Source: an uncultured Corynebacterium sp.
Lineage (GTDB): Bacteria > Actinomycetota > Actinomycetes > Mycobacteriales > Mycobacteriaceae
DNA: 59,149 nucleotides
Assembly: GCF_946221155.1 (NCBI RefSeq)
Contig: NZ_CAMIAN010000009.1
Location: 1 to 59,149 of the forward strand
Direction: 5' to 3'
Shown here: in pieces, positions 27,385 through 36,495 of the stretch
How the letters are laid out: every line of letters starts with the position of its first letter
Numbering within the stretch: the first letter of the stretch is position 1
Notes under the pieces: generated by a model
What the model saw: only the letters and a program-made list of their open reading frames with translations
Told to the model about the DNA's origin: nothing
Databases searched by the model: none
Program-made: the position numbers and the translations under genes

Positions 27385-28446
27385 TTAGGCGTCGACAGTC
27401 TCCTGACGCTGGCAGTCGCCGGCTGTCGTGCCCGTCAGGGTAGAGTTGCCGCCGCTGTAGCGGAACTTCAAGGCCCAGAGGAACCCGGTGGCTGCGGTGG
27501 TAAGGCCCGAGCCAATAACGTGGATCGGCACAGACCAACGGGGGACACCAAGCCAGTACTGCATGATGCCAACGATGGCCTGAAGAATGATTGCGGCGAT
27601 CACCCAGTAGGAGGCCGTCTTGATGCGGTGTTCCAAGTTCAGTGCGAATACACCCGCCAGCAAGCCAACGGTCAGGCCCAGGTAGAGGTACATGAAACCG
27701 GCGTGGATGTGCGCCATGTCGATAAGTGGCACCTGCAGGCGGTGCTCTGGCAGAATCGCCTCGTCGCCCGCGTGGGGGCCGGCGCCGGTAACCAAGGTGC
27801 CCGTGATCAGGACGACCGCCAGGCTCAGCGCGGATCCGTCCGTAAGAATGCGCAGCGGGCGGGGCATCAGCGGTTGCATCTCGCCATCGTCGGGTTCGCC
27901 GATGCGGACCACCAGCTTTGCGGCCAGGAAGACAAGCAGCATGCTGGGCAGGAAGTGCAGGGCAACGGTCCACCACATCAGGTCCATGTGCACGGTGATG
28001 CCACCCCACACGGCCTGGACGATAATGCCAATGCCCTGGGCGAAGGCCAAGTGCAGGATTGTAGAGCGGCGCGCGGCGCGTACCACGGCGATAAAACACA
28101 GAAGTACGGCGATGATCAGCACAAAGGTCAGGGTGCGGTTGCCGAACTCGATCAACTGGTGAATCCACGGCGCGGAGCCAGCAACCGGGAACAGAGAGCC
28201 CGGGTGGCACTGTGGCCACGTGTCGCAGCCCAAGCCGGAGCCCGTAACGCGCACCAGCGAGCCGGTGAAAGTAATTCCCGTCTGGCAGGCCAACAGGATG
28301 ATGGCGAAGAGCCGCTGGCGCCGGATCGTCGGCGCAGTAACTGGCCGGGGGAAGCCAAATTTGCGGTCGGCTGCATGTGCAAAGGCGTACAGCTTCAGCA
28401 GCGCTCTGACGAAAGGGTTGGTCTCCTCCGCGGCGCGTCGTTTCAT
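27385..28446 (-). CDS. ctaA: heme A synthase
   Basis: Membrane monooxygenase that oxidises heme O to heme A for cytochrome aa3 oxidase, acting after CtaB. From the ATG at 28446 it has 353 residues; a GTG four codons earlier (28458) is an equal alternative, as ribosome sites are poor for both. Eight membrane helices are expected. His heme ligands lie in APWIHQLIEFGNR, TVALHFLPSM, MAHIHAGFMYLYLG and VPIHVIGSG. VRVTGSGLGCDTWPQCHPGSL carries the paired Cys seen in type CtaA proteins. It is preceded by the ABC permease (56 bases away) and faces ctaB across one gene. Confidence 0.93.
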   Translation of the reverse strand: MKRRAAEETNPFVRALLKLYAFAHAADRKFGFPRPVTAPTIRRQRLFAIILLACQTGITFTGSLVRVTGSGLGCDTWPQCHPGSLFPVAGSAPWIHQLIEFGNRTLTFVLIIAVLLCFIAVVRAARRSTILHLAFAQGIGIIVQAVWGGITVHMDLMWWTVALHFLPSMLLVFLAAKLVVRIGEPDDGEMQPLMPRPLRILTDGSALSLAVVLITGTLVTGAGPHAGDEAILPEHRLQVPLIDMAHIHAGFMYLYLGLTVGLLAGVFALNLEHRIKTASYWVIAAIILQAIVGIMQYWLGVPRWSVPIHVIGSGLTTAATGFLWALKFRYSGGNSTLTGTTAGDCQRQETVDA

Positions 28447-28502
28447 AGTCTCAAGCACGCCTTTAAGACTATCGGAAGCCCACGTGGCGGGGCTAATTGC
28501 CG

Positions 28503-29294
28503 CTAGTCGCTTTCCATGGTGAATCGGAACAATTTAAGGGCGAGGGCCGTGCCAATCATGGCCCACACCGCCAGGCTCAACAGTGCCACCCAGTTGAAGC
28601 CTCCCGCGACCACGGCGGTGTGGAATCCTTCCGTCAGCGCCACGGAGGGAACGGCCAAAAGGAAGGCGTTAACGTTCTCACCGGCCGGGGTGGTCATGGT
28701 GGCATACACCGCAGCTCCCAGCAGCACGAACCAGATTGTGTTGCCCAGCGCCAGCACCAGCTCCGAGCTCAGAGTGCCGCCTAGCAGCAACCCCAGGCTG
28801 GTGAAGGCTGCCACGCCCAGCACAGCCGTCACTAGGGCGGCAGGCAGGCCCATGATGTCCGGACGCCACCCCAGGGCGAATGAGGCGATGGAAAGCACCA
28901 ACACTTGCAGCAGCACGACGATGCACACTGCAACAACCTTGCCCGCGATCAGAGCCCAAGTGGGTACACCTGCCGCGCCTATGCGCTTCAGAGCCCCATA
29001 GCGCCGGTCGAAGGCCACCGCGATGGCTTGCCCCGTGAAGCCCGCACCCATCAGCGCAATCGCCAAAGCCATGGGAAATATGCGGCTTACTGCGTGGGAA
29101 GCATCGTCGCCGGGAACCAGCGTCAGACCAATAAGCAGCCCCAGCGGAATGATCATAGAGAGCAATTGCTGCTCGCCGTGGCGCAAGAACAACAGCGATT
29201 CGATCTTGGCCTGCGCCTTTACGATGTCGCTGGACTTCGCCTGCTGAGGCGCGGGCGCAAAGAATCCTGGCTCGAAGCGGCTGGTGGTACTCAT
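28503..29294 (-). CDS. ABC transporter permease (ABC-2 type)
   Basis: A 263-residue membrane component with about six hydrophobic helices (near 45-62, 76-98, 112-138, 148-170, 178-202 and 230-255). It has no signal peptide; the first 40 residues are cytosolic. The layout matches ABC-2 type drug- or lipid-exporting permeases. Its start overlaps the stop of the ATPase gene by four bases (ATGA), so the two form one transporter. The same pair lies between ctaA-like and mptB-like genes in mycobacteria (Rv1456c-Rv1459c, from memory). The substrate is unknown; the neighbours suggest a role in heme or envelope lipid handling, but nothing in the sequence shows it. Confidence 0.85.
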   Translation of the reverse strand: MSTTSRFEPGFFAPAPQQAKSSDIVKAQAKIESLLFLRHGEQQLLSMIIPLGLLIGLTLVPGDDASHAVSRIFPMALAIALMGAGFTGQAIAVAFDRRYGALKRIGAAGVPTWALIAGKVVAVCIVVLLQVLVLSIASFALGWRPDIMGLPAALVTAVLGVAAFTSLGLLLGGTLSSELVLALGNTIWFVLLGAAVYATMTTPAGENVNAFLLAVPSVALTEGFHTAVVAGGFNWVALLSLAVWAMIGTALALKLFRFTMESD

Positions 29295-30280
29295 GAGCGG
29301 ATGTCCTTTCCGGTGATAGAGAGGAAAACGTCCTCCAGCGACTGCCTGTTGACTTCTAGTTGGCTGATCATCACGGATTCATCGGCGAAAGCCTCAGCCA
29401 CGGCTGCGATCAGTTGGGGACTCAGCTCCTCGGCCTCGATCCTGAAGTGGCGGGGGCGCAATTCGTCTACCGTCACCGATACATTCGCGCGCTTGGCAAT
29501 GGACGCGGTGACATCGGGGAGTGCGGCGTCCGAATCAACTTGCACCGCAAGCCACGCGCCGGTGGAGTTCGGGTCGCGGCTTGACATCATCTCTTCTGGC
29601 GTGCCGGAAGCGACCACCTGACCGGAATCAATAATGACTACTTGGTCAGCGAGTGCCTCAGCCTCGTCCATTAGGTGGGTGGTCAGCACCACCGCCACAC
29701 CGTCGCGCTTCAGGGAGGCCACCAGGTCCCATACAGCCAAGCGCGACTGAGCGTCCAGACCGGCGGTTGGCTCGTCTAGGAAGACGAGTTCCGGGCGCCC
29801 CACCAGCGCACAAGCGAGGCTTAGGCGCTGCTGCTGCCCACCCGATAGGCGCCGGTAGGGAGTCTTTTCGTGCCCTGTTAGACCGACGGTCTCGAGCAGC
29901 CAGTCGGGATCCAAAGGATTCTTTGAGTATGACGCCACCAGCCGTAACATTTCGCCAACGCGGATTCCGGGGTACGCGCCACCACCTTGCAGCATTACCC
30001 CGATGCGGCTGCGGACCTCGTCCGAATCGACGGCCGGATCCTTGCCGAACACGCGGATGGTGCCCTCGGTGGGGTGGATGAAGCCCTCGCACATCTCGAC
30101 GGTCGTGGTCTTGCCTGCGCCATTCGGGCCGAGGAGAGCGAGCACCTGGCCGGCGGACAAGTCGAGGCTCAGGCCGTCGACGGCGCGCCGTTCGCCGTAG
30201 GACTTGACCACGTCGCGGAGCTCGAGCACGGCTGTGCTTGCGCCTGTCGGGGCTGCCTGGGAATCAGGTCTGGGTGTCAT
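29291..30280 (-). CDS. ABC transporter ATP-binding protein
   Basis: Nucleotide-binding subunit of the exporter whose permease follows. It has 329 residues: Walker A GPNGAGKTT near 52-60, a Q-loop in GVMLQGGGAYPGI, the signature RLSGGQQQRLSLA, Walker B LVFLDEP and an H-loop in LTTHLMDEAEAL. After residue 225 comes a ~100-residue C-terminal domain (SRDPNSTGAWLAVQVDSDAAL and on), as in DrrA-like drug-exporter ATPases. It starts 30 bases after the mptB-like gene on the same strand and overlaps the permease by four bases. The substrate is not known. Confidence 0.9.
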   Translation of the reverse strand: MTPRPDSQAAPTGASTAVLELRDVVKSYGERRAVDGLSLDLSAGQVLALLGPNGAGKTTTVEMCEGFIHPTEGTIRVFGKDPAVDSDEVRSRIGVMLQGGGAYPGIRVGEMLRLVASYSKNPLDPDWLLETVGLTGHEKTPYRRLSGGQQQRLSLACALVGRPELVFLDEPTAGLDAQSRLAVWDLVASLKRDGVAVVLTTHLMDEAEALADQVVIIDSGQVVASGTPEEMMSSRDPNSTGAWLAVQVDSDAALPDVTASIAKRANVSVTVDELRPRHFRIEAEELSPQLIAAVAEAFADESVMISQLEVNRQSLEDVFLSITGKDIRS

Positions 30281-30310
30281 AATGAGAAAGTCTAGCCCCC
30301 TAGCAATCTT

Positions 30311-32050
30311 TTACGTAGCAGCAGCCACTGTTCGTCGGAGTGTACTGGGGCGAAACGACAGGGCTTCCGCCAAATCTGCGTTGCGTGCCGCAAGAGCTCG
30401 CAATATCACCAGCGCTACCAGGAAAAATATGAGACTCATCGCGTAGATGTAAATGACGGTGGACGTTGGCAGGGAAAGGCCGCGGGGGAGAATAAAGAAG
30501 CTGAAAACCACCGAGTAGATGACTGCAGTGAGGTGGAACGCGCGCCTATTCGCCCAGGCTGCAAGTGGGAGGATCGCCCACAGCAGATACCAGGGATGCA
30601 CCACCGGGAAGAAGAACACCAGGATGAGGGTGGCTACGCCCAGGCCGCCCACAGGGTGAATGCGGCCGCGGAAGGATGCCCACAGCATGCGGACCACCCA
30701 GAACGCTCCCACAAGCAGGCCAAGGGTACGGAAGACTATCAACGCCGAATCGGTGTGGTCGCCCAGCCCCAGGACGGCGCCCAGAGCCCCGGAGGTCAGG
30801 CCGAGGGAAGTGGTGATGGACATCCAGGAGATGATCTCCGCAGCGCCTCCCTGGGACGTGATCCATCCGAAACCAACCCCGGTGAAGAGTGAAAATGCGA
30901 CGGAAGTTACCACTGCGACGATTACGGCCACTGTCGCGGCAGACAAGAGGTCTACCAGGCGACCACCGAACCAGCGGGCGAGTGCGGCACCGGCGAAGCC
31001 TAAGCCGATTAAGGCCGTGACCTTGACCAGGCCGGCCATTGTGATCAAGCCGAATCCGCCGATGATCAGAATCCAGCGACTGGTCAGGGGGCGCTCTTCT
31101 TTATCCACGCCGCGCAGCACCAGCTCCATGCCCGCGAGCAGGAGTCCGATCAGGGCGGCCTCGTTGTGTATGCCGCCGACTAGGTGCAGTATCGCCAGCG
31201 GGTTCAACACCCCCAGCCACAACGCAGCTCCACTGGACACGCCACAGCGCCGTGCCAGTCGGACGAGCGCCCAACCGCTCAGGGCCAGCCCCAGGATGGC
31301 CACCAACCGGTGCAGCACTATGCCCAGGATGATGGAGTTGCCGGTGGCCATGGAGATGACTTCGCCGTAGCCCAGTGCCACTGGTCCGTATGGCGCAGGG
31401 GAGTGCGCCCACATCAAAGGCACGGAACGGGCCAGGGGGTCGTCAATGCCTAATAGGTCAACCGGGCCGGCACTGTACGGATCCCAGCCTTTCGCGGCGA
31501 TCGCCCCCTGTGCCAGGTATGAGTAGATGTCCTGGGTAAATAGCGGCGGAGTGATCATGAGGGGAGTAACCCACACAAAAAACGTGCGCCAATAGGTGCG
31601 CACCGGGATCGGATGGTTGGGGCGCCCAGGTGCCGAAACCGCAAAGGTAAACAGGAGCAGCCAACCGTAAACCAGAAATCCGATGCCTACGAAGACCATG
31701 ACGGTGGTGGAGTGCAGCATCCGCGCTAGTGTGTTCACGCCGGGAAAGTCCCAGTAGGGGTTGTGAACCACGGGGAACGCTCCGGCGCCGAGACCACCGA
31801 CTGTGATCAATACGGTGCCGAGGGCGCCAAGGAAAACTGCAACGTAGAGCCGCATAGATAGAGCGCGGTTCAGTGGCCGCAGAAGCAGGGAGCTTTCCGG
31901 CACATTGTCGCCGTCCGATTCGGAATGTAGCTGTGCCGAGCGTGACCCCGCCAGACCCAGATGTGGCAATTGCTCCTGAACCCTCCGCCAAGGCGCCAGG
32001 AGACGCGAACCCCGAGATTGTTTCGGGGTGGCTGAGGTGGGGGTAGTCAT
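30311..32050 (-). CDS. mptB: alpha-1,6-mannosyltransferase MptB-like (GT-C fold)
   Basis: Polytopic glycosyltransferase expected to add the proximal alpha-1,6 mannoses of the lipomannan/lipoarabinomannan backbone from polyprenyl-phosphomannose, outside the membrane. I start it at the ATG 32050, giving 579 residues (MTTPTSATPKQSRG); frames further upstream add only unconserved sequence. An 80-residue polar N-terminus is followed by about 12-13 hydrophobic helices. A periplasmic first loop carries NPYWDFPGVNTLARM; no simple GT-C acid motif can be proven by eye. It is divergent from sufR, as in C. glutamicum and mycobacteria. A -10 box eight bases before the ATG suggests a leaderless mRNA. Function is by family and synteny. 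Confidence 0.8.
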   Translation of the reverse strand: MTTPTSATPKQSRGSRLLAPWRRVQEQLPHLGLAGSRSAQLHSESDGDNVPESSLLLRPLNRALSMRLYVAVFLGALGTVLITVGGLGAGAFPVVHNPYWDFPGVNTLARMLHSTTVMVFVGIGFLVYGWLLLFTFAVSAPGRPNHPIPVRTYWRTFFVWVTPLMITPPLFTQDIYSYLAQGAIAAKGWDPYSAGPVDLLGIDDPLARSVPLMWAHSPAPYGPVALGYGEVISMATGNSIILGIVLHRLVAILGLALSGWALVRLARRCGVSSGAALWLGVLNPLAILHLVGGIHNEAALIGLLLAGMELVLRGVDKEERPLTSRWILIIGGFGLITMAGLVKVTALIGLGFAGAALARWFGGRLVDLLSAATVAVIVAVVTSVAFSLFTGVGFGWITSQGGAAEIISWMSITTSLGLTSGALGAVLGLGDHTDSALIVFRTLGLLVGAFWVVRMLWASFRGRIHPVGGLGVATLILVFFFPVVHPWYLLWAILPLAAWANRRAFHLTAVIYSVVFSFFILPRGLSLPTSTVIYIYAMSLIFFLVALVILRALAARNADLAEALSFRPSTLRRTVAAAT

Positions 32051-32058
32051 AGGTGCAA

Positions 32059-32064
32059 ATACTA
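32059..32064 (-). promoter_or_regulatory. -10 box for leaderless mptB transcript
   Basis: TAGTAT on the minus strand, separated by eight bases (TTTGCACC-like) from the ATG at 32050. No ribosome site is seen, which agrees with transcription starting at or next to the A of ATG. Confidence 0.5.
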
Positions 32065-32130
32065 CCGAATGTCGCATTCGATCCTCTTCAGCCATGGCCG
32101 TGACCAGCGCCACAAAGAATTTGCAAACGC

Positions 32131-32159
32131 TTGACACAAGTTAGGCAGGGTTACCTTAG
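32131..32159 (+). promoter_or_regulatory. sufR -35 element with overlapping DtxR/IdeR-like box
   Basis: TTGACA (32131-32136), a consensus -35, is followed by TTAGGCAGGGTTACCTTAG (32141-32159). The latter keeps both outer half sites (TTAGG and CCTTA) of the iron regulator box TTAGGTTAGSCTAACCTAA and 11-12 of its 19 positions. The box would cover the promoter spacer and -10. It is a moderate match only. Confidence 0.4.
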
Positions 32160-32211
32160 TAGACAAGCGGGAATATTTACGACACACTTTTGTTGTCTAA
32201 TCATGTAGGCA

Positions 32212-32224
32212 CAACTTTAAGTTG
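32212..32224. promoter_or_regulatory. candidate SufR operator
   Basis: CAACTTTAAGTTG: perfect 6-base arms around one T. It resembles the CAAC-N6-GTTG site known for cyanobacterial SufR, here with a 5-base spacer. It lies 40 bases before the sufR start, where autoregulation would act. Confidence 0.5.
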
Positions 32225-32263
32225 CACAGGCGCACTCAACCAGAAGCCAAAGGAGGTACTAGC

Positions 32264-32947
32264 GTGGCACAGACTTCTGAGGAGCGGGCAACTCAGCCCA
32301 CCGCAGAGCACGACACGCGGCACCGCATTCTTCTGCACGTGCTGCGCCATGGTCCGGTGAGCGCATCGGATATCAGCGAGGCGTTTGGGCTGAGTGCCGC
32401 CGGCGTTCGGCGTCACTTAGACAACATCGTCTCCGACGGACTCGCCGAGGTCGTCGAAGCACCTCGCTCCGGGCAACGTGGACGGCCCGCCAAGCTCTTC
32501 AGGCTGACCGATGAAGGTCGGGCGGAGTTTGGACATGATTACGACACCCTCGCCTTGTTGGCGCTGCGCGCTCTTCGCTCTGCAGGAGGAGAAGAAGCGG
32601 TGGAGGATTTTGCCGCTCAACGCATCAACGATCTGCTGCAGGATGTTTCTGACTCCGACGCGGACGTTGCCGTCAAGGCTCAGGCCATTGCCGACGCACT
32701 GACCGAAAAGGGCTACGCTGCCACTGTCGGCCACGCAGGCAGTGGCGTACAGATTTGCCGTCATCACTGCCCGATCCAAGATGTCGCTCACGAGTTCCCA
32801 GAACTGTGTGCGGCGGAGCACCGGGTGGTTGCAGAGCTGCTGGGACAGCACACTCAACCTTTGGCAACAATCGCCGACGGCAACGGTGTCTGCACCACCT
32901 ATATTCCGCTTAGAACCATTGACCCTTCCCCCAAGAAGGAAAGCTAA
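32264..32947 (+). CDS. sufR: Fe-S cluster-sensing repressor SufR
   Basis: Transcriptional regulator of the suf operon that reads Fe-S cluster status. The GTG at 32264 sits behind a strong AAAGGAGG; the protein has 227 residues. A winged helix-turn-helix occupies about 18-85 (RILLHVLRHGPVSASDISEAFGLSAAGVRRHL). The C-terminal half carries QICRHHCPIQDVAHEFPELC: Cys spaced C-x3-C-x12-C, the expected cluster ligands, with one more Cys near residue 210. It is divergent from mptB, and sufB starts three bases after its stop. Autorepression when holo is inferred from the family. Confidence 0.93.
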   Translation: MAQTSEERATQPTAEHDTRHRILLHVLRHGPVSASDISEAFGLSAAGVRRHLDNIVSDGLAEVVEAPRSGQRGRPAKLFRLTDEGRAEFGHDYDTLALLALRALRSAGGEEAVEDFAAQRINDLLQDVSDSDADVAVKAQAIADALTEKGYAATVGHAGSGVQICRHHCPIQDVAHEFPELCAAEHRVVAELLGQHTQPLATIADGNGVCTTYIPLRTIDPSPKKES

Positions 32948-32950
32948 ACC

Positions 32951-34393
32951 ATGACTCAAGCTGCACAAACACCTGAAACTAAACCCCAGACCGACGAAGA
33001 GATTATCGACTCCATCGGCGCGTATGGTTACGGCTGGCACGATTCCGATGCCGCCGGCGCCTCTGCCCGCCGTGGCCTTAACGAAGATGTCGTCCGCGAC
33101 ATTTCCGCAAAGAAGAACGAACCGGAGTGGATGCTGAAGCGCCGCCTGAAGGCTCTGGATATCTTCGACAAGAAGCCTCTGCCGACGTGGGGTGCGGACC
33201 TCAGCGATATCGACTTCGACAACATCAAGTACTTCGTCCGGTCCACCGAAAAGCAGGCTCAAACCTGGGAGGACCTGCCGGAGGACATTAAGAACACTTA
33301 CGACAAGCTGGGCATCCCAGAGGCCGAGAAGCAGCGCCTGGTCGCTGGCGTGGCCGCCCAGTACGAGTCCGAGGTTGTGTACCACCAGATCCGCGAAGAC
33401 CTGGAGAAGCAGGGCGTAATCTTCGTCGATACCGATACTGGTTTGCGCGAATACCCTGAGCTGTTCGAGGAATACTTCGGCTCCGTTATCCCGGCTGGCG
33501 ACAACAAGTTTTCCGCGCTGAATACGGCAGTATGGTCCGGCGGTTCCTTCATCTACGTGCCGAAGGGCGTGCATGTGGACATCCCGCTGCAGGCGTACTT
33601 CCGCATTAACACCGAGAACATGGGTCAGTTCGAGCGCACGCTGATCATCGTTGACGAGGACGCCTACGTCCACTACGTCGAGGGATGCACCGCGCCGATC
33701 TACAAGACCGACTCCCTGCACTCCGCAGTGGTCGAGATCATCGTGAAGAAGGGCGGACGCTGCCGCTACACCACGATCCAGAACTGGTCCAACAACGTCT
33801 ACAACCTCGTCACCAAGCGCACCAAGTGCGAAGAGGGCGGCACGATGGAGTGGGTCGATGGCAACATCGGCTCCAAGGTCACCATGAAGTACCCGGCCGT
33901 CTGGATGACCGGCCCGCACGCAAAGGGCGAGGTGCTCTCCGTGGCTTTCGCTGGTGAGGGACAGTTCCAGGACACGGGCGCGAAGATGGTGCACATGGCT
34001 CCGCACACAAGCTCGAACATCGTGTCTAAGTCCGTGGCTCGTGCTGGTGGCCGCGCCGCCTACCGCGGTCTGGTGCAGGTCAACAAGGATGCGCACCACT
34101 CTGCTTCCAACGTCGAGTGTGATGCGCTGCTGGTCGACTCTATTTCTCGATCGGACACATACCCGTACAACGACATTCGTAACGACCACGTGACGCTGGG
34201 CCACGAGGCTACCGTCTCCCAGGTCTCTGAGGATCAGCTGTTCTACCTGATGTCGCGAGGCATCGAGGAGGAAGAGGCAATGGCGATGATCGTCCGTGGC
34301 TTCGTGGAGCCCATCGCCAAGGAGCTGCCCATGGAGTACGCCCTGGAGCTCAACCGTCTAATCGAACTGCAGATGGAAGGATCGGTGGGTTAA
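32951..34393 (+). CDS. sufB: Fe-S cluster assembly scaffold SufB
   Basis: Part of the SufBC2D complex on which Fe-S clusters are built before transfer to target enzymes such as aconitase. It has 480 residues, the family's usual length. Recognisable blocks are SIGAYGYGWHDSDAAG, EPEWMLKRRLKALDIF, AVWSGGSFIYVPKGVHVDIPLQAYFRIN, HYVEGCTAPIY (conserved Cys), TIQNWSNNVYNLVTKR and the C-terminal RGFVEPIAKELPMEYALELNRLI. It lacks any intein, unlike the M. tuberculosis homolog. It follows sufR by three bases, and sufD starts five bases after its stop. Confidence 0.97.
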   Translation: MTQAAQTPETKPQTDEEIIDSIGAYGYGWHDSDAAGASARRGLNEDVVRDISAKKNEPEWMLKRRLKALDIFDKKPLPTWGADLSDIDFDNIKYFVRSTEKQAQTWEDLPEDIKNTYDKLGIPEAEKQRLVAGVAAQYESEVVYHQIREDLEKQGVIFVDTDTGLREYPELFEEYFGSVIPAGDNKFSALNTAVWSGGSFIYVPKGVHVDIPLQAYFRINTENMGQFERTLIIVDEDAYVHYVEGCTAPIYKTDSLHSAVVEIIVKKGGRCRYTTIQNWSNNVYNLVTKRTKCEEGGTMEWVDGNIGSKVTMKYPAVWMTGPHAKGEVLSVAFAGEGQFQDTGAKMVHMAPHTSSNIVSKSVARAGGRAAYRGLVQVNKDAHHSASNVECDALLVDSISRSDTYPYNDIRNDHVTLGHEATVSQVSEDQLFYLMSRGIEEEEAMAMIVRGFVEPIAKELPMEYALELNRLIELQMEGSVG

Positions 34394-34398
34394 ACCAA

Positions 34399-35610
34399 AT
34401 GACCACCCCACTCAACGAAACCGAAGCGACTATCACACCGGTTCAGGCTGGTACGGATCACCAGACCAAGGGTGACCGTTTCACCTCTTTCTCGGCCGCG
34501 GACTTCTCCGTTCCGCGCGGTAAGGATGAGGATTGGCGCTTCACCCCCTTGCGCGAGCTGCGCGGCCTGCACGATGGTTCGGCCGTAGCAGGCAAGCGCG
34601 CTGCCGTCGCTGTCGGTGTTTCTGATGATGACGCCCCCAGCGTGACCGTCGATCAGCTCCAGCCGGGCGACGAGCGCCTCGGCCGCGCGGGCGCTCCCGT
34701 GGATCGTGCCGCAGCCCAAGCATGGGAGAACACCGAGGCCGCCGACTACGTGCGCGTCTCCAAAGACGCGGCGTTGAAGGCTCCGGTGACCATCACCATC
34801 GACGGTCCGGGGGAGGACGAAGTCTCCTACGGCACCCTGGTCGTGGAGCTTGAGCCCCACGCCGAAGCTGTGGTGTTTGTCCGCTACGAGGGCTCCGGTG
34901 CCCACTCCGACAATGTCGAGTTCGTCGTCGGCTCCGGCGCGAAGCTGACCACCGTGGTATTCGAGGACTGGAACGACGATGCAGTTCACCTGTCGAACTC
35001 GCACATCCAGGTCGGCCGCGATGCAACCGTGCGCCACTACTACGCCGCCTTCGGTGGCCACGTGGTGCGTTCCGTGCCACACGTGCGCTACACGGACACC
35101 GGCGGCGATGCTGAGCTGTTGGGCCTGTACTTCGCGGATGCGGGCCAGTACTTCGAGCAGCGCCTCCTGGTGGATCATTCGATCCGCAACTGCCGCTCCA
35201 ACGTTTTGTACAAGGGTGCACTGCAGGGCGAGCCGGACAAGGGCAAGGATGCCCGCGAGGCACGCACGGCGTGGATCGGCGACGTGCTGATCCGCCCGGA
35301 TGCCACGGGTACCGACACGTACGAGAAGAACAACAACCTGCTGTTGACCTCCGGTGCCCGCGCTGATGCGGTGCCAAACCTGGAGATTCAGACCGGCGAG
35401 ATCGTCGGCGCGGGTCACGCTGCCACCGTCGGTCGCTTCGACGACGAGCACATGTTCTATCTGCAGTCCCGTGGCATCGACCCGGCCAGCGCAAAAATGC
35501 TGATCGTCCGAGGCTTCTTCACCGACGTGATCAAGCGCATTCCGGAAGAATCCATTCGCGAGCTGCTGGAGGACAAGGTCGAGGCCGAGCTGCAGCACAC
35601 GGTTCTATAA
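34399..35610 (+). CDS. sufD: Fe-S cluster assembly protein SufD
   Basis: Partner of SufB in the SufBC2D scaffold. It has 403 residues. The N-terminal part (about 1-130) is variable with FRGKDEDWRFTPL-like sequence (PRGKDEDWRFTPLREL). The beta-helical core has GTLVVELEPHAEAVVFVRYEG and HVRYTDTGGDAELLGLY, and the C-terminus SRGIDPASAKMLIVRGFF resembles the end of SufB, as expected of paralogs. It lies five bases after sufB, with the ribosome site inside the end of sufB, and 45 bases before sufC. Confidence 0.96.
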   Translation: MTTPLNETEATITPVQAGTDHQTKGDRFTSFSAADFSVPRGKDEDWRFTPLRELRGLHDGSAVAGKRAAVAVGVSDDDAPSVTVDQLQPGDERLGRAGAPVDRAAAQAWENTEAADYVRVSKDAALKAPVTITIDGPGEDEVSYGTLVVELEPHAEAVVFVRYEGSGAHSDNVEFVVGSGAKLTTVVFEDWNDDAVHLSNSHIQVGRDATVRHYYAAFGGHVVRSVPHVRYTDTGGDAELLGLYFADAGQYFEQRLLVDHSIRNCRSNVLYKGALQGEPDKGKDAREARTAWIGDVLIRPDATGTDTYEKNNNLLLTSGARADAVPNLEIQTGEIVGAGHAATVGRFDDEHMFYLQSRGIDPASAKMLIVRGFFTDVIKRIPEESIRELLEDKVEAELQHTVL

Positions 35611-35655
35611 ATTCATTCAACCCGTCAAACACCCAAGGAAAGCTTTTTACACACC

Positions 35656-36411
35656 ATGAGCACTCTGGAAATCAAGAACCTCCACGCGCAGGTCGTCCCC
35701 GCCGACGAGAACGAGGATCCGAAGCCGATCCTCCACGGCGTGAACCTAACCATCAACTCCGGTGAGACGCACGCCATCATGGGCCCGAACGGTTCCGGCA
35801 AGTCCACCCTGTCCTACGCCATCGCAGGCCACCCGCGCTACGAAATCACCGAGGGCGAGGTACTGCTGGACGGTGAGAATCTGCTGGACATGGAGGTCGA
35901 CGAGCGCGCTCGTGCGGGCCTGTTCCTGGCCATGCAGTACCCGACAGAGGTGCCGGGCGTCTCCATGGCTAACTTCCTGCGTTCTTCCGCTACCGCCGTG
36001 CGCGGCGAGGCACCGAAGATCCGCGAGTGGGTCAAGGAGGCCCGCACAGCAATGGAGGAGCTGGCAATCGACCCGTCCTTCTCCGAGCGTTCCGTCAACG
36101 AGGGTTTCTCCGGCGGTGAAAAGAAGCGCCACGAAATCCTGCAGTTGGGTCTGCTGAAGCCGAAGTTCGCAATCCTCGACGAGACCGATTCCGGCCTGGA
36201 TGTCGACGCACTGCGCGTCGTCTCCGAAGGCATCAACCGTTACAAGGAGCGCGAGAACGGTGGTGTGCTGATGATTACCCACTACCAGCGCATCCTGAAC
36301 TACGTGAAGCCCGAGCACGTGCACGTCTTCGCCGGTGGTCGCATCGTGGAGTCCGGTGGCCCGGAGCTGGCTGAGCAGCTCGAGTCCGAAGGCTACGAGA
36401 AGTTCGTCTAG
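35656..36411 (+). CDS. sufC: Fe-S cluster assembly ATPase SufC
   Basis: Soluble ABC-type ATPase that drives the conformational change of SufBCD. It has 251 residues: Walker A GPNGSGKSTLSYA near 42-54, Q-loop in FLAMQYPTEVPGV, signature FSGGEKKRHEILQ, Walker B FAILDETDSGLDVDAL and H-loop in LMITHYQRIL. The DETDSGLD version of the D-loop (Asp rather than the usual Pro after the Glu) is typical of SufC and separates it from transporters. No membrane segment is present. It is the middle gene of the suf operon, with 84 bases before sufS. Confidence 0.97.
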   Translation: MSTLEIKNLHAQVVPADENEDPKPILHGVNLTINSGETHAIMGPNGSGKSTLSYAIAGHPRYEITEGEVLLDGENLLDMEVDERARAGLFLAMQYPTEVPGVSMANFLRSSATAVRGEAPKIREWVKEARTAMEELAIDPSFSERSVNEGFSGGEKKRHEILQLGLLKPKFAILDETDSGLDVDALRVVSEGINRYKERENGGVLMITHYQRILNYVKPEHVHVFAGGRIVESGGPELAEQLESEGYEKFV

Positions 36412-36495
36412 GCCAGCGCTTTACCCACTCCCATCCGTCTAATCCCAACGAAACCTTGCTCGGTTCAGCCCGAACTGAGCAGAAAGTGTGAACTT

